The notes beneath the pieces are model-generated. The model saw nothing but the letters and a program-made list of their open reading frames with translations. It was not told the origin of the DNA and did no database searches. Below are positions 15,702 to 23,458 of a stretch of DNA of 45,948 bases, in pieces. Positions within the stretch are counted from its first letter, which is position 1, and every line of letters starts with the position of its first letter. The translations under genes and the position numbers were made by a program. This DNA comes from Oscillospiraceae bacterium (GTDB lineage: Bacteria > Bacillota > Clostridia > Oscillospirales > Ruminococcaceae). The stretch covers positions 1 through 45,948 of the forward strand of contig JAGAZJ010000008.1 in assembly GCA_018110925.1 (NCBI GenBank), read 5' to 3'.

Positions 15702-16600
15702 GCGGCAGAAAAGATATAGCAGGCAGTGCGGTGCTGGCGGTGTCACTCATGGCGGCAGACGGTGCGGCGGTGTACTGCTACGGGCTCCGTGCGCTGATAG
15801 TCGTGGTGATATGTGCAGGCGTGTGTGTGCTATGCGATATGATATGCACCGTGGCAAGGCGCAGGCATCTCGATCTCAGCGACCTATCCTCGCTCACCAC
15901 GGGTCTTGCGCTGGCGGCAATGTTCCCGGCATCCGTTCCCTACTGGGTGTGCGTGATGAGCTGTGTCTTCGCGGTGTGTGTGGTCAAGCACCCTCTAGGC
16001 GGTCTTGTACCGCCTGCGGCGGCAGGATATATATTTGCGGAGCTGTCATTCCCTGCGGGCGTGCTGAGATACCCCAGAATGGGCATCCTTGCTATCGGAA
16101 ATATTACGGACGGGCTTTACAGGCTGTCTGATATGAATGTGTTCTCAGACAACTCGCCGTATTCCGATTTTGAGATGATGATAGGCAGGATACCCGGCCC
16201 TATGGCGTGCGGCTTTGTGGTACTCCACGTCATATGTGCGCTGGTGCTTGTATATTCGCATAAAAGCTCGCTCACGGTCTTTCTGATGCCCGTTGTGACG
16301 ACGGTACTGTGGTGCGGTGTGTTTGACGGCGCAGACAGGGCGAGAGCCGCACTTTTCGGCGGTATGCTCGTTTTCTGCTCGGCGTATATATCCTCTGCTG
16401 TGGGATATGTGCCCGAAAAAAAGGCCTCACGGGTGATATATGCGGTCTTTCTCTCTGCTGTCACCATAGCCGTGACAGAGATATCCGCAGTCGAATCGCC
16501 TGCGGTCTATGCGTGTGTGCTGTGCGCTCCGTTCAGGACACTTGAAAAGATAACATCGGGCGGTGATGACCTACGGACAGAGCAAAAGGCGAAAAGCTGA
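15698..16600 (+). CDS. rnfD: Rnf-like membrane subunit D (divergent RnfD/NqrB family)
   Basis: A 300-residue polytopic membrane protein starting at GTG 15698, overlapping the rpe stop (GTGA). Family marks: LTTGLALAAMFPASVPYW, KHPLGGLVPPAAAGYIF in place of the canonical GG-x-G-x-N-(I/P)FNPA-x-x-GY, and IGRIPGP (162-168) for the canonical G-x-IPGS. RnfD normally carries FMN covalently on a Thr in SGAT and is part of an Na+/H+-pumping ferredoxin:NAD+ oxidoreductase. Here the motif reads SDNS (150-153), so GA is lost and Ser replaces Thr, and the NPFNPA block is eroded. It is followed by E- and A-like subunits only. Fold confident; electron-transport function doubtful. Confidence 0.85.
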   Translation: MSGRKDIAGSAVLAVSLMAADGAAVYCYGLRALIVVVICAGVCVLCDMICTVARRRHLDLSDLSSLTTGLALAAMFPASVPYWVCVMSCVFAVCVVKHPLGGLVPPAAAGYIFAELSFPAGVLRYPRMGILAIGNITDGLYRLSDMNVFSDNSPYSDFEMMIGRIPGPMACGFVVLHVICALVLVYSHKSSLTVFLMPVVTTVLWCGVFDGADRARAALFGGMLVFCSAYISSAVGYVPEKKASRVIYAVFLSAVTIAVTEISAVESPAVYACVLCAPFRTLEKITSGGDDLRTEQKAKS

Positions 16601-17160
16601 ATACAGAGGGGCTGTTCTCGCACAACCCCGTTTTTGCCGCAGGAATGGCGCTCGCTCCTGCCGTTGCGGTCACAGCCACCCTTGGCGGAGCGCTGTGCTA
16701 TGCGGCGATATTCTCGGTAGTGACGCTGGTATCGCTCTATCTGTCGTCATTCCTGCCGAGAAAGCTGCCCTATGCGCTCAGAGTCATACTCTATGCGTTC
16801 ATTGCGGCGGCGGTGTATATCCCGATAAATATACTGCTGTACGACAGGCTCTCCGACGGTCTTGCGAATGTGGGAGTGCTTCTGCCGATGATAGCCACGG
16901 GCGAGTTTGTCGTGTCGGTCTCGGAGATGAGGTTTTTCAGAAAGAAAAAGCGCTCCGAGATGGTGTGGGATATATATTTTCATATAATGGGCTATGATAC
17001 AGCGCTGATACTCCTGGGCGCCATAAGGGAGATGTCGTCTAAGGGCGAGCTTTTGAGCAATATGATAGGTGTCGTGCCGTCACTGCCCTTGCTTGCATAC
17101 CCATGCGGAGGATTTCTTCTGATAGGGCTGATAGGTGCGCTGGTGAGATATTTTTCTTAA
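16597..17160 (+). CDS. rnfE: Rnf-like membrane subunit E (RnfE/NqrD family) lacking Fe-S cysteines; probable CTG start
   Basis: Family RnfE/NqrD, six helices. The first ATG (16645) gives 171 residues but starts inside the conserved first helix. The frame is open upstream and encodes GLFSHNPVFAAGMALAPAVA, which aligns without gaps with the canonical RnfE start ([20 protein letters not shown] in E. coli). No ATG, GTG or TTG is available there; CTG 16597, overlapping the rnfD stop as CTGA, is the best start and gives 187 residues. Canonical Cys in GLCP is Ala 20, and Cys in VTNC is Glu 103 (IATGEFVV). These cysteines normally ligate the intramembrane [2Fe-2S] cluster. ILLGAIREMSSKGEL keeps the family LGSLREI motif. 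Confidence 0.85.
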   Translation: MNTEGLFSHNPVFAAGMALAPAVAVTATLGGALCYAAIFSVVTLVSLYLSSFLPRKLPYALRVILYAFIAAAVYIPINILLYDRLSDGLANVGVLLPMIATGEFVVSVSEMRFFRKKKRSEMVWDIYFHIMGYDTALILLGAIREMSSKGELLSNMIGVVPSLPLLAYPCGGFLLIGLIGALVRYFS

Positions 17161-17173
17161 AGGGGCGCTGTGC

Positions 17174-17755
17174 GTGTCTGTACTTATATCGGCGGTCACG
17201 GCGGTGATCGCATCGAATATGGTGTTTACAAGGGCTTTCGGAGTGAGCGTGGCGCTGACTGCGGCTTCAAATCCCAAAAAGCTTTTCGGCATATGTGCGG
17301 CGGTGACGTGGTTCTGCGTCACTTCGTCTGCGGCGGTATGGGCGCTTGCACATTTTGAGGGCATAGGCATAAACAGATCCTATGTGCCGATGCTCTACGT
17401 CACGGTCATAGGTGCTATATACTCGCTGACGCTTTACCTGTCGGCGGCATTCATGAAGAAGCATTTCAGAGCTGTAAAGAAATATATTCATATAGCCGCC
17501 TTCAACAGTCTTGTAATGGGTACGGCATACCTTTCATCGTCTGGCAGGGAAACGCTTGCGGAATATATCGGCTTCGGCTTTTTGTCGGGTCTGGGATTTA
17601 CCTTTGCGGCGTTCCTTCTTGCGGCGGTGAATACGAAACTTCGCTCTGACGACGTGCCGCAGGTGTTCAGAGGATACCCTGCGATAATGATATTCATCGG
17701 TGTGATATCAATGGCGATGCTCGGCATACTGGGGTATGCGCCCTCATATATGTGA
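17174..17755 (+). CDS. rnfA: Rnf-like membrane subunit A (RnfA/NqrE family) lacking Fe-S cysteines
   Basis: A 193-residue, six-helix protein; start GTG 17174 with AAAGGGG at 17159-17165. It matches canonical RnfA (190-193 residues) nearly end to end: the N-terminal helix SNMVFTRAFGVSVAL, FGFLSGLGFTFAAFLLA and the C-terminal VPQVFRGYPAIMIFIGVIS. The two cluster-binding cysteines are replaced: canonical FLGICPFLG reads AFGVSVALT (Ser 25), and canonical LITTNCAVLG reads HIAAFNSLVMG (Ser 112). Other cysteines (41, 48) lie elsewhere in helix 2. With RnfE also lacking its pair, no [2Fe-2S] site is left. The gene lies 13 nt after rnfE; no rnfB follows, unlike normal rnf operons. Confidence 0.88.
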   Translation: MSVLISAVTAVIASNMVFTRAFGVSVALTAASNPKKLFGICAAVTWFCVTSSAAVWALAHFEGIGINRSYVPMLYVTVIGAIYSLTLYLSAAFMKKHFRAVKKYIHIAAFNSLVMGTAYLSSSGRETLAEYIGFGFLSGLGFTFAAFLLAAVNTKLRSDDVPQVFRGYPAIMIFIGVISMAMLGILGYAPSYM

Positions 17756-17776
17756 TACTGAACGGAGAACAAAAGA

Positions 17777-18982
17777 ATGAGAAAAAAGAAAAAGATATTC
17801 CGCCCGAGACGGCGGTACAGGATAAAAAAGAAAAATGAAAATGCGGCAAAGATAGTGATAAGCGTGGTGGCGCTGGCGGTGCTCGTATTCGTGGGATACA
17901 GCGCAATGGGTCCTATCACCGAATATATAGAGCGTTCACGCAATGCAGAGACCGAGCCGTGGACACCGCCCTCACAGACGGATGTGCCCCCGGAAGAGAC
18001 ACCCGACACGCCGTCGCAGACTGCCGGAACGACTGCTGTCGAGCCTGAGCAGACCGAGCAGACGGTCATATCCGCAGTGCCGAGGAATGTTCACAGCGGC
18101 CGTGCGATCATGCTTGAAGACGGTGCATCAGCGGATATGCAGACACTTTCTCTTGCTCTGGACAACGCTGCCGCAGACGGATGCGGCGCCGTGATAGTGC
18201 CTTTGAAGACAGAGGGCGGTGTGTACAGGTACAAGAGCGAGCTTGAAGCTGTTTCAATGTGTGAGACGAGCCCTGTCAGGTCTGAGCTCACCGCAAAGGA
18301 GATATGCTCCGCTATAACCTCCAGAGGTCTTGTGCCCGTGGCATATGTGTCTGTGCTTACCGACAACAACAGATACGGTGCCGACAGGATCGGTGCTTAC
18401 AGATCCTCCGACGGCAAGGTGTGGGTTGACGGCAATCCTGCACTGGGCGGCAAACCGTGGATATCACCCTTTGAGGAGAGCGGCGTGACTTTGCTCTGCG
18501 ATACCATGACAGAGATAGGCAGTGCAGGATTTTCAAGGATAATATGCGGCGATTTTGTATTCCCCGAATTTGAGGAGAGAGACCTTGCTATGCTGTCGGG
18601 CGTGTCCTCGGCGGATGAACGCTCGGCAGCGGTGACTACCCTTGCGAAGCGCATGACCAATGCCGCAAGGGGCGCAGGCTCGGATATCATGATAAGGGCG
18701 ACGGCGGAGGAAGTTATCAGGGGCAGTGAGCTGTTCGTGCCCGACAAGCTGGGCGGATGTACGGTGGTGATCGACTGCGGCGATGCTTCAAGAGTGAAGT
18801 CGGTGGCAGGCAATGACATATCCACCCTCGATGCGGCGCACAAGACGACTGCTGTCTATACAGAGGCGCTCCGCCATGCGGACGGTCTGGAATGTTACCC
18901 GATGTTCAGATATACCGTGAATGCGGACCGTGTCGCAGAGGCATTTTCCGATATAGGCTGTGAGAGCTGTTATGTGTATTGA
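17777..18982 (+). CDS. Membrane-anchored putative glycoside hydrolase-like protein (DUF4015-like)
   Basis: A 401-residue protein. ATG 17777 follows CGGAGA. A very basic N-terminus (residues 1-20 with 13 Lys/Arg) and one helix (about 24-43) place the rest outside the cell. A Pro/Thr/Glu linker (about 56-98) leads to a TIM-barrel-like domain (about 108-401). KPWISPFEESGVTLLCDTM and GFSRIICGDFVFPEF resemble the WLNPY...GFDEIQFDYVRFP core of the DUF4015 putative glycosidase family, but the usual second Asp/Tyr-Arg in FDYVRFP is changed to GDFVFP, so activity is uncertain. It lies 22 nt after rnfA and overlaps miaB, so it is probably co-transcribed with the Rnf-like genes. Assignment is by remembered motifs. 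Confidence 0.7.
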   Translation: MRKKKKIFRPRRRYRIKKKNENAAKIVISVVALAVLVFVGYSAMGPITEYIERSRNAETEPWTPPSQTDVPPEETPDTPSQTAGTTAVEPEQTEQTVISAVPRNVHSGRAIMLEDGASADMQTLSLALDNAAADGCGAVIVPLKTEGGVYRYKSELEAVSMCETSPVRSELTAKEICSAITSRGLVPVAYVSVLTDNNRYGADRIGAYRSSDGKVWVDGNPALGGKPWISPFEESGVTLLCDTMTEIGSAGFSRIICGDFVFPEFEERDLAMLSGVSSADERSAAVTTLAKRMTNAARGAGSDIMIRATAEEVIRGSELFVPDKLGGCTVVIDCGDASRVKSVAGNDISTLDAAHKTTAVYTEALRHADGLECYPMFRYTVNADRVAEAFSDIGCESCYVY

Positions 18983-20342
18983 TATGGATCATAAAAAACT
19001 GGTTAGCGAGATATTCTCCCGACGTGAAGCGCCGCCGCTGTGCTGTGTGCAGAGCTTCGGATGTCAGCAGAACGTGGCTGACGGCGAGCGTATCATGGGT
19101 ATGCTCTGCGATATGGGCTGCGGCATAGCCAACGACATCGCAGATGCCGATATAGTCATACTCAATACCTGTGCCGTGCGTGAGAACGCAGAACAGAGAG
19201 TATACGGCATAATAGGCGAGCTCAAGCATTTGAAACAGGCAAAGCCCGATGCGGTCATAGGCGTGTGCGGATGTATGGCACAGGAAAAAGGCACTGTGGA
19301 CAGGATTAAGCGTTCGTACCGCCATGTGGATCTGGTGTTCGGTACCTTTGCCACAGCGGAGCTTCCCAGACTTCTCTATGAGGTGCTGACGGAGAGACAT
19401 CTTGCGGTGGACACCGAGGAGAGAAAGAACGAATGTCCCGAAAATATCCCTGTGGTGCATTCCTGTTCGTACAAGGCGGGCGTGTCCATAATGTACGGGT
19501 GCAACAATTTCTGCACCTTCTGCATAGTTCCGTATGTCAGGGGCAGAGAGCGCAGCAGACGACCCGAAAACATCATTGAGGAGATAAAGAAGCTGGCGGA
19601 CAGCGGATGCAGAGAGATAATGCTCCTCGGTCAGAATGTCAATTCCTACGGCAGAGGACTCGATGAAAAGATAGACTTCCCCGAGCTTCTTAGACGCATT
19701 GATGCGGTGGACGGGGATTTCAGGGTGAGATTTATGTCGCCCCACCCGAAGGATGCCACCAATGAGTTCTTTGACGTGATAGCGGAGAGCCGCAAGATAG
19801 CAAAGAGCGTGCATCTCCCCCTTCAATCGGGGAGCGATGATATACTGAGGCGTATGCACAGGAGCTACACTGTTGAGAAGTACATGGATATGGTTGGATA
19901 CGCAAGAAAGGTCATGCCCGACCTGTCGATAACGACGGACATCATCGTGGGCTTCCCCGATGAGAGCAGGGAGGACTTTGAAAAGACCCTTGACGTGATG
20001 CGCCGTGTCAGGTATGATAATATATATTCGTTCATATACTCAAAGCGCACGGGCACAAAGGCCGCCGATATGCCGGACAGCATCACGGACAGGGAGAAAT
20101 CCGACCGTATGGGAGAGCTCCTTGCCCTTCAGAGGAAAATATCCGAGAAGGGATACAAGCGCTTTGAGGGCAGAGTTTTCGATGTGCTGTTCGACGGCAC
20201 ATACAAGGATGATTTCATAAGCGGCAAGAGCGATGAATTCATAATCACACTGGTAAAGGGCGATCCCTCGCTCATAGGCACGATGCGGCGTGTGAAGGTC
20301 ATAAGGGCGCATAACTGGGCAGTTGAGGGCGAGCTTTTGTAA
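18972..20342 (+). CDS. miaB: tRNA-2-methylthio-N6-dimethylallyladenosine synthase
   Basis: A 456-residue radical SAM methylthiotransferase that thiomethylates i6A37 of tRNAs reading UNN codons. The start is ambiguous: GTG 18960, ATG 18972 (used, GAGAG upstream) or ATG 18984 just after the upstream stop. N-terminal UPF0004 cysteines 31, 67 and 101 bind the auxiliary cluster; the radical SAM motif CNNFCTFC (177-184) binds the second. A C-terminal TRAM domain ends in RVKVIRAHNWAVEGELL. MiaA, which makes its i6A substrate, is encoded at 27209, in the same co-directional block. Confidence 0.95.
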   Translation: MCIDMDHKKLVSEIFSRREAPPLCCVQSFGCQQNVADGERIMGMLCDMGCGIANDIADADIVILNTCAVRENAEQRVYGIIGELKHLKQAKPDAVIGVCGCMAQEKGTVDRIKRSYRHVDLVFGTFATAELPRLLYEVLTERHLAVDTEERKNECPENIPVVHSCSYKAGVSIMYGCNNFCTFCIVPYVRGRERSRRPENIIEEIKKLADSGCREIMLLGQNVNSYGRGLDEKIDFPELLRRIDAVDGDFRVRFMSPHPKDATNEFFDVIAESRKIAKSVHLPLQSGSDDILRRMHRSYTVEKYMDMVGYARKVMPDLSITTDIIVGFPDESREDFEKTLDVMRRVRYDNIYSFIYSKRTGTKAADMPDSITDREKSDRMGELLALQRKISEKGYKRFEGRVFDVLFDGTYKDDFISGKSDEFIITLVKGDPSLIGTMRRVKVIRAHNWAVEGELL

Positions 20343-20354
20343 AGGAGGATCACG

Positions 20355-20762
20355 ATGGATATAATACAGCTCACAAGAGAGCTTGGAAAGGCATTGCAGC
20401 AGGATCAGAGGTACATAAGCTATTCTGCGGCAAAAAAGGCGAACGACGCTGATGAGGCTTTGCAGAAGAAGATAACGGAGTTCCACTCAGTACAGATGGA
20501 GGCAAGGGCACTCACACAGGCAGGAGGCGAGCGTGAGGAGATACAGAAGCTCAACACACGCCTTACGGAGCTTTACAACGAGATAACCGCCAACCCGAAC
20601 ATGGTGGCGTTTGAAAAGGCAAGGGGCGATATGGACAGCGTGCTTGAGAGCATAAACTTCATCATCACCTGTGCCGCTAACGGCAACGACCCCATGACCT
20701 GCCCCGAAACACCTCCCCCGTCCTGCGGCGGAAGCTGTGCGGGCTGTTCCGGGTGCGGCTGA
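20355..20762 (+). CDS. YlbF/YmcA family regulator with a Cys-rich tail
   Basis: A 135-residue protein with a strong site AAAGGAGG (20341-20348) before ATG 20355. It is mostly helical, with FHSVQMEARALTQAGG and LTELYNEITANPNMVAFEKAR typical of the family. In Bacillus, YmcA and YlbF with YaaT form an Fe-S complex acting on RNase Y and sporulation/biofilm control, and ymcA lies next to miaB, as here. The tail carries Cys 106, 116, 124, 128, 131 and 134, which could bind an Fe-S cluster. Which paralogue it is cannot be decided by eye. Confidence 0.87.
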   Translation: MDIIQLTRELGKALQQDQRYISYSAAKKANDADEALQKKITEFHSVQMEARALTQAGGEREEIQKLNTRLTELYNEITANPNMVAFEKARGDMDSVLESINFIITCAANGNDPMTCPETPPPSCGGSCAGCSGCG

Positions 20763-20839
20763 TACTACATATGGGATAGTCTTTACGCTCGGCAGATCAC
20801 ATCTGTCGGGCAGTGAATTTTATTGAAACGGAGATAAGA

Positions 20840-23449
20840 ATGAACGTTGACCGCAGTACACTGTCGCCGATGATGCAGCAGTATTTTGATATAAAGGATA
20901 AGTACCCCGGGCATATACTGTTTTTCAGGCTCGGTGACTTCTATGAGATGTTCTTTGATGATGCGGTGGTCGTGTCAAAGGCGCTCGAGCTGACGCTTAC
21001 AGGCCGTGACTGCGGACAGGAGGAACGTGCGCCCATGTGCGGTGTTCCGTATCATGCGTGTGACGTGTATCTGAAAAAGCTGATAGACCTCGGTTACAAG
21101 GTGGCTATATGTGAGCAGATGGAGGATCCCAAGCTGGTCAAGGGCCTCGTAAAGCGTGACGTTATCAGGATAGTCACTCCGGGCACGCTCACTGACTCCA
21201 ATCTTTTGCAGGATGACAGAAACAACTTCATCGCCGCACTCTATGTAGGTAAGGACGATGCTTCGGTGTGCTTTGCGGATATATCCACCGGCACAGCGGA
21301 GCTGTTTGTGCATCACGGGCTGAAAGAGGCTGTCAAGGCGCTGCCCAACGAGCTGTCACGCTTTGCACCTGCCGAACTGCTCGTGAACGTCATGGCACAG
21401 GGGCAGGGCAGTATCATGAGCTTTGTGCATGACAAGCTGGGTCTTACGGAAACGCTCCTTACCGACAGTATGTTCTCACCTGATGAGAACGAGCCTCTGC
21501 TTCTAGCGCAGTTCTCGGCAAACAGCGTTGAGGAGCTCGGGGTGTCCCCAGAGGATGAGGTGTCGCTGTCGGCTCTGTGCGGCCTTTTCTACTACATATG
21601 CGATACGCAGAGAGCGGCTGTGGGGCGCTTTACGGAGCTTAAAGTATATGCCGACAAGCGCTTTATGGAGCTCGACCTCACTGCAAGGCGCAATCTTGAG
21701 ATATCGGAAACGATGCGCAGTAAGGAGAAGAAAGGCTCACTTCTCTGGGTGCTCGACCACACACGCACATCAATGGGCAAACGCCTGCTCAAAGCGTATA
21801 CCGAACAGCCGCTCATAAAGCCGAATGTCATAATCGACAGGCTGGGCGCCGTTGAGGAACTGGTGGGTTCACCCATAATGCTCAGTGAGATGCAGACCTC
21901 ACTTGCGGGCGTGTATGACCTTGAAAGGCTCATGACCAAGGTCATGTACAAGAGTGCCGCACCGAGGGATATAAGGGCGCTTGCCCAGACAGCAGAGATA
22001 ATGCCGCAGATAAAGGCTCTTGCGGTTGATGTGCAGTCGCCGCTGCTCCGTTCTCTGCGTGACAATATGTCAGAGCTGAGAGATATATACAACCTGGTGG
22101 ACAATGCCATAAACGACGATCCGCCCCAGATGCTGAAGGACGGCGGAGTTATAAAGGACGGCTTCAACGAGGAGCTTGACCGCCTGAGAGACATTATAAA
22201 AAACGGCAGGGGCATACTCACGGCTATCGAGGAGAGGGAAAAGGAACGCACGGGTATAAAGAGCCTGAAGATAGGCTATAACAGGGTATTCGGATATTAC
22301 ATCGAGGTCACCAAGTCCTATTATTCCCTTGTTCCCCCCGAGTATGTCAGAAAGCAGACCCTTGCCAATGCAGAGAGGTATATCACCGACGAACTGAAAA
22401 AGGCAGAGGACGATATGACCCATGCAAGTGAGCGCAGTCTTGCCCTTGAAAGCGAGATATTCGCAGAGGTGAGAGACTTCATCGCTTCACGGCTGGAGGA
22501 GGTACAGACCACCGCTCAGTCCGTGGCGGCACTTGATGTGCTTTGCTCCTTTGCGGATATATCCCTGAAAAACCGCTACACACGCCCTGATATAGCGATA
22601 GACGGCGTTATAGATATAAAGGCGGGCAGACATCCCGTCGTTGAGCAGATGATAAATTCCGAGGCATATGTGCCGAACGACGTATATCTTGACATGGGCG
22701 ACAACCGTATGGCTATAATCACAGGCCCGAATATGGCAGGTAAGTCCACATATATGCGCCAGACCGCACTGATTGTGATAATGGCGCAGATAGGGTGCTT
22801 TGTGCCTGCCGACAGTGCGCATATAACCATAGTTGACAAGATATTCACAAGAGTGGGCGCATCAGACGACCTTTCATCGGGACAGTCAACCTTCATGGTC
22901 GAGATGAGCGAAGTCGCCGACATAATAAAGAATGCCACTCCCCAGAGTCTTGTGATACTCGATGAAGTGGGCAGGGGCACATCGACATTTGACGGCATAA
23001 GCATAGCCACAGCCGTGGCAGAGCATATATCGAACAAAAAGAAGATAGGCTGCAAGACCATGTTCGCCACGCATTACCACGAACTGATAACGCTTGAAGA
23101 CAGGCTCGACGGTGTCAAGAATTACAGTATAGCTGTTCAGAGGAGCGGTGATACCATACGCTTTTTAAGAAAGATAGTTCGCGGCGGTGCCGACGACAGC
23201 TACGGCATAGAGGTAGCAAAGCTTGCCGGTCTGCCGAACACCGTGATAAACCGGGCAAAGCAGATACTCTCGGAGATAGAGAGCACGGACAGTACCCCTG
23301 TACGGCATGAAGAAAAGGAACAGGTCTCATTTGCTTCCATCGCAGAGGATGAGGTCATACGCAGGATAAAGATGACGAGCCCGGATGAATACTCCCCGAG
23401 GGAGGCATTGGTGCTGCTGCAGGAACTTTATGACTCGCTTATGAAGTGA
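20840..23449 (+). CDS. mutS: DNA mismatch repair protein MutS
   Basis: An 869-residue mismatch sensor. Start ATG 20840 follows ACGGAGA; GTG 20813 would add nine residues. Mismatch-recognition F-Y-E lies in GDFYEMF (F34, E36), the clamp and lever domains fill the middle (for example GYNRVFGYYIEVTKSY), and the ATPase has Walker A GPNMAGKS (629-636), SFSA-type loop DDLSSGQSTFMVEM and Walker B DEVGRGTSTFDG, then ATHYHEL. The C-terminus has the helix-turn-helix dimer region (GLPNTVINRAKQIL). It is paired with mutL at 25085 but separated from it by a patatin gene and a GNAT gene. Confidence 0.97.
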   Translation: MNVDRSTLSPMMQQYFDIKDKYPGHILFFRLGDFYEMFFDDAVVVSKALELTLTGRDCGQEERAPMCGVPYHACDVYLKKLIDLGYKVAICEQMEDPKLVKGLVKRDVIRIVTPGTLTDSNLLQDDRNNFIAALYVGKDDASVCFADISTGTAELFVHHGLKEAVKALPNELSRFAPAELLVNVMAQGQGSIMSFVHDKLGLTETLLTDSMFSPDENEPLLLAQFSANSVEELGVSPEDEVSLSALCGLFYYICDTQRAAVGRFTELKVYADKRFMELDLTARRNLEISETMRSKEKKGSLLWVLDHTRTSMGKRLLKAYTEQPLIKPNVIIDRLGAVEELVGSPIMLSEMQTSLAGVYDLERLMTKVMYKSAAPRDIRALAQTAEIMPQIKALAVDVQSPLLRSLRDNMSELRDIYNLVDNAINDDPPQMLKDGGVIKDGFNEELDRLRDIIKNGRGILTAIEEREKERTGIKSLKIGYNRVFGYYIEVTKSYYSLVPPEYVRKQTLANAERYITDELKKAEDDMTHASERSLALESEIFAEVRDFIASRLEEVQTTAQSVAALDVLCSFADISLKNRYTRPDIAIDGVIDIKAGRHPVVEQMINSEAYVPNDVYLDMGDNRMAIITGPNMAGKSTYMRQTALIVIMAQIGCFVPADSAHITIVDKIFTRVGASDDLSSGQSTFMVEMSEVADIIKNATPQSLVILDEVGRGTSTFDGISIATAVAEHISNKKKIGCKTMFATHYHELITLEDRLDGVKNYSIAVQRSGDTIRFLRKIVRGGADDSYGIEVAKLAGLPNTVINRAKQILSEIESTDSTPVRHEEKEQVSFASIAEDEVIRRIKMTSPDEYSPREALVLLQELYDSLMK

Positions 23450-23458
23450 GGTGTGTAT

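Noticed and set aside
16563-16997. 144-codon plus-strand frame overlapping rnfE
   Set aside because: Arg/Cys-rich out-of-frame shadow. The overlapping frame matches RnfE.
20780-20812. Hairpin upstream of mutS as a terminator
   Set aside because: The stem is short with a mismatch and there is no T-run.
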